64,000 nt of DNA from Oscillospiraceae bacterium. GTDB taxonomy: Bacteria > Bacillota > Clostridia > Oscillospirales > Ruminococcaceae. The notes under the pieces were generated by a model. That model had not been told where the DNA came from and ran no database searches. It saw nothing but the letters and a program-made list of their open reading frames with translations. Positions 61,720 through 64,000 of the stretch are shown here, in pieces. Where the stretch lies: NCBI GenBank assembly GCA_020024615.1, contig JAHHTP010000004.1:1-64000 (forward strand). Direction: 5' to 3'. The position numbers were made by a program, and so were the translations under genes. Each line of letters opens with the position of its first letter. Positions within the stretch are counted from its first letter, which is position 1.

Positions 61720-64000
61720 TTATTGATAATTCTCTATACTTGTTCTTAAAATCTGACGAGGCTTGCTGCCCTCAGATGGGCCGACAATTCCCTTTTCTTC
61801 CATTTCATCCATCAACCTTGCCGCACGGGCGTAACCGACTTTCAGTTTACGCTGTATGTACGAGGTAGAAGCCTGTCCTGCTTCTACAACACAAGCAACC
61901 GCCTGCTCAAACAATGGGTCAGTATCATCTGCCCCCACATTGTTGGACATGGCAGACGCATTTCCCTTTTCCGCGACAGCATTCTGCTCAATCGCATCCA
62001 TAATCTGGCTATCATAAACCTGATGATCGCCCGATACAAACCGAACAACCTCCTCCACCTCTTTATCCGAAACAAAACAACCCTGTAATCTGGTTGGCTT
62101 AGGTGCACCGGATGGCGCAAACAACATATCACCTTTACCGAGCAGCTTTTCTGCACCAGCAGAGTCTAAAATGGTACGGGAATCCACCTGTGAGGAAACC
62201 GCAAATGCGATTCTTGACGGAATGTTTGCCTTAATGATACCGGTGATGACATCAACCGACGGACGCTGGGTCGCAATGACCAGATACATGCCAGCAGCAC
62301 GCGCCATCTGCGCTAGTCGACAGATGGAATCCTCAACCTCGCTCGGTGCTGCCATCATCAAATCGGCAAGCTCGTCGATGATAATGACAATTTGCGGCAT
62401 CTTCTCCAAATCAGTTCTGGTTTCCGCCAGTGCGTTGAATCCCTTGATATCACGCACACCCTTATCCGCAAATTCATTATAGCGTTTGAGCATCTCGGTC
62501 ACCGCCCATTGCAATGCGCCAGCAGCCTTCCTCGGATCGGTCACAACCGGAACCAGCAGATGTGGAATGCCGTTGTAAATGCCAAGTTCAACTACTTTCG
62601 GATCAACCAGCAGCAGACGCACTTCGCTTGGGTCGGCTTTATACAGAATGCTGATTAACAGCGAGTTGATGCAGACCGATTTACCCGAACCGGTCGCACC
62701 TGCAATCAGCGTATGCGGCATTTTAGACAGATCGGCGGTGACAACATTGCCGGCAATATCCTTACCGAGTGCAACGGTCAGCTTGCTTTTGGCATTGTTA
62801 AACTCCGGCGTGTCGATAATCTCTCGAATCGTGACAACATCGGTGATTTTATTCGGCACCTCAATGCCGATTGCAGCTTTATTTGGAATCGGGGCTTCAA
62901 TACGCACCCCGGCAGCCGCCAGATTCAGCGCAATATCGTCTGCCAATCCGGTGACTTTGGAAATTTTGACACCAGCAGCTGGCTGTAATTCATACCGGGT
63001 AACGGTCGGACCACGACTGATATCCACAAGCTTGGTTTTCACGCCGAAGCTCTCCAGCGTTTCCACAAGCAGTCCGGCGTTGATGCGAAGTTCTTCGCTG
63101 ACATCCTGTCCGCCATTATTTTTGGGTTGTTTTAAGAGCATAACAGACGGATATTCATAGATTCGCTGAATCTGCTCCACCTCAATATCAATAGATGCTG
63201 GCTCACCGCTTTCCACTGGAAGCTGTGTCGACTCCTGTGATTGTATTGCTTCTTGGATCTGTGGCTGATTTACAGATTTGGATTCCTCCTGCTGTTCCAT
63301 AAGCTTATGAATCAAATCCTCCACACCGTCCGATTCCGTAGCCACCTCAAATTCTGGCTCTGGCAGGAAATCCTTTGCTGTTTTCAATTTTTCAGCTTTG
63401 ATATCCTCTACCGGCTTAGGAGCATTCTTTGCCTGTTTCTGTGCCTCAATCCGTTTCGCTTCCTTCTCGGCGGCTTTCTGCTGTTTTTCCAGATGTTTCT
63501 GCTGCTTGCGCAATTCTCTTTGCTCTTGATGTTTTTCCTGGTCATCCAATATCTCATCCGACGAAGTTTTTGCATAGGATTCTTCCACGCCGCTCTTAAT
63601 CGCACGCGGGATTTTTTGAAAGAAGCGCAGAACACCGCCCACGCTGGTTCCCGTCAATACCATCAATACTACAAACAGCAGGATAAACATTACAACCAGA
63701 GCGGCTTCTTTTCCGCACAGCAGCGTAAGTGGATAGCCAATCAGCAGGCTCGCCACACCGCCACCTTTTAAATTCGCACCACTTTGGTACACAAATTGCA
63801 GTAGATTCCAAAAACTGCCTTCTGGATATCCGCCAGCAAAATTCTGCGTAATCGAGCAGAGCAAAATGACCGTCAGAAATACCATTCCCAGCCGGAATCC
63901 GATGTTGTTCATCTGTTTGCCAAGCCCCACCGAACCGGCAAGCAATAAAAGCAGAATGGGCAGCACAATCGAATAGAAGCTAAACAAGCCGAACAAAAAG
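61720..64000 (-). CDS. FtsK/SpoIIIE DNA translocase, N-terminus beyond the window
   Basis: The frame is open to the right edge and the true start lies outside. About 759 residues are seen: membrane helices (about 8-25, 32-50 and 80-120), a charged Lys/Gln/Glu-rich coiled linker (160-200), the alpha domain (280-390), the RecA-like motor with Walker A LIAGATGSGKSVC, DPKVVELGIYNGIPHLLVPV and Walker B IVIIIDELADLMM, and the gamma winged helix (about 685-750: AVACVVEAGQASTSYIQRKL, RAARLMDEMEE). It pumps DNA through the division or sporulation septum. SpoIIIE and FtsK cannot be told apart here. Confidence 0.95.
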   Translation of the reverse strand, partial: FLFGLFSFYSIVLPILLLLLAGSVGLGKQMNNIGFRLGMVFLTVILLCSITQNFAGGYPEGSFWNLLQFVYQSGANLKGGGVASLLIGYPLTLLCGKEAALVVMFILLFVVLMVLTGTSVGGVLRFFQKIPRAIKSGVEESYAKTSSDEILDDQEKHQEQRELRKQQKHLEKQQKAAEKEAKRIEAQKQAKNAPKPVEDIKAEKLKTAKDFLPEPEFEVATESDGVEDLIHKLMEQQEESKSVNQPQIQEAIQSQESTQLPVESGEPASIDIEVEQIQRIYEYPSVMLLKQPKNNGGQDVSEELRINAGLLVETLESFGVKTKLVDISRGPTVTRYELQPAAGVKISKVTGLADDIALNLAAAGVRIEAPIPNKAAIGIEVPNKITDVVTIREIIDTPEFNNAKSKLTVALGKDIAGNVVTADLSKMPHTLIAGATGSGKSVCINSLLISILYKADPSEVRLLLVDPKVVELGIYNGIPHLLVPVVTDPRKAAGALQWAVTEMLKRYNEFADKGVRDIKGFNALAETRTDLEKMPQIVIIIDELADLMMAAPSEVEDSICRLAQMARAAGMYLVIATQRPSVDVITGIIKANIPSRIAFAVSSQVDSRTILDSAGAEKLLGKGDMLFAPSGAPKPTRLQGCFVSDKEVEEVVRFVSGDHQVYDSQIMDAIEQNAVAEKGNASAMSNNVGADDTDPLFEQAVACVVEAGQASTSYIQRKLKVGYARAARLMDEMEEKGIVGPSEGSKPRQILRTSIENYQ

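Overview
The window reads as chromosomal DNA of a spore-forming, anaerobic Gram-positive bacterium of the class Clostridia, most like the Oscillospiraceae/Ruminococcaceae group. This rests on the sporulation genes (spoVT, spoIIR, an FtsK/SpoIIIE translocase), a Gram-positive PolC replicase, DnaD- and DnaI-type helicase-loading proteins, AddAB instead of RecBCD, strong AGGAGG-like ribosome binding sites, several TTG starts, and sigma-A promoters that often carry a TGn extended -10. The genus is an inference; no rRNA or tRNA gene was seen.

Layout. 1-800: debris of a mobile element (a truncated acidic ORF joined to an immA/irrE-like gene, and a serine-recombinase relic). 836-2186: an AT-rich accessory operon (DUF2975 membrane protein, small Cro-like regulator, unknown membrane-anchored protein) behind a near-consensus promoter. 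2409-11190: spoVT, two membrane/coat-like genes (one XpaC-like), a DUF5685 / J-domain / membrane-protein operon, an L,D-transpeptidase lipoprotein, and a lone cbiG. 11287-19525: a complete-looking histidine operon hisZ-G-D-C-B-(GNAT)-H-A-F-I-E, stitched by 4-bp ATGA overlaps, without the histidinol-phosphatase gene. 19553-30462: the conserved cluster pyrH-frr-uppS-cdsA-dxr-rseP-ispG-polC (translation, cell-wall lipid, phospholipid and isoprenoid synthesis, replication), cut into transcription units by several hairpin terminators. 30492-36784: citrate synthase, a dnaD-dnaI-SIS operon, a zinc-dependent phospholipase-like protein and a RelQ-type (p)ppGpp synthetase.

36788-42591: the aromatic operon aroB-aroA-aroC-pheA-aroKE, ending in a shikimate kinase-shikimate dehydrogenase fusion and starting with a leader that holds a terminator hairpin overlapped by a short aromatic-rich ORF. 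42621-54037: a DNA-repair and sporulation run (spoIIR-addB-addA-rlmB) followed by a large membrane protein that looks like a P-type ATPase stripped of every catalytic motif. 54169-64000: glgB, gltX-glnS, a YgiQ-type radical SAM protein and the window-truncated ftsK/spoIIIE.

The most unusual items are the P-type ATPase pseudoenzyme (42621-45077), the aro leader (42476-42591), the AroK-AroE fusion, and the Cys-rich J-domain/DUF5685 operon (6067-8247). I saw no CRISPR array, intact insertion sequence, prophage or recognisable biosynthetic cluster.
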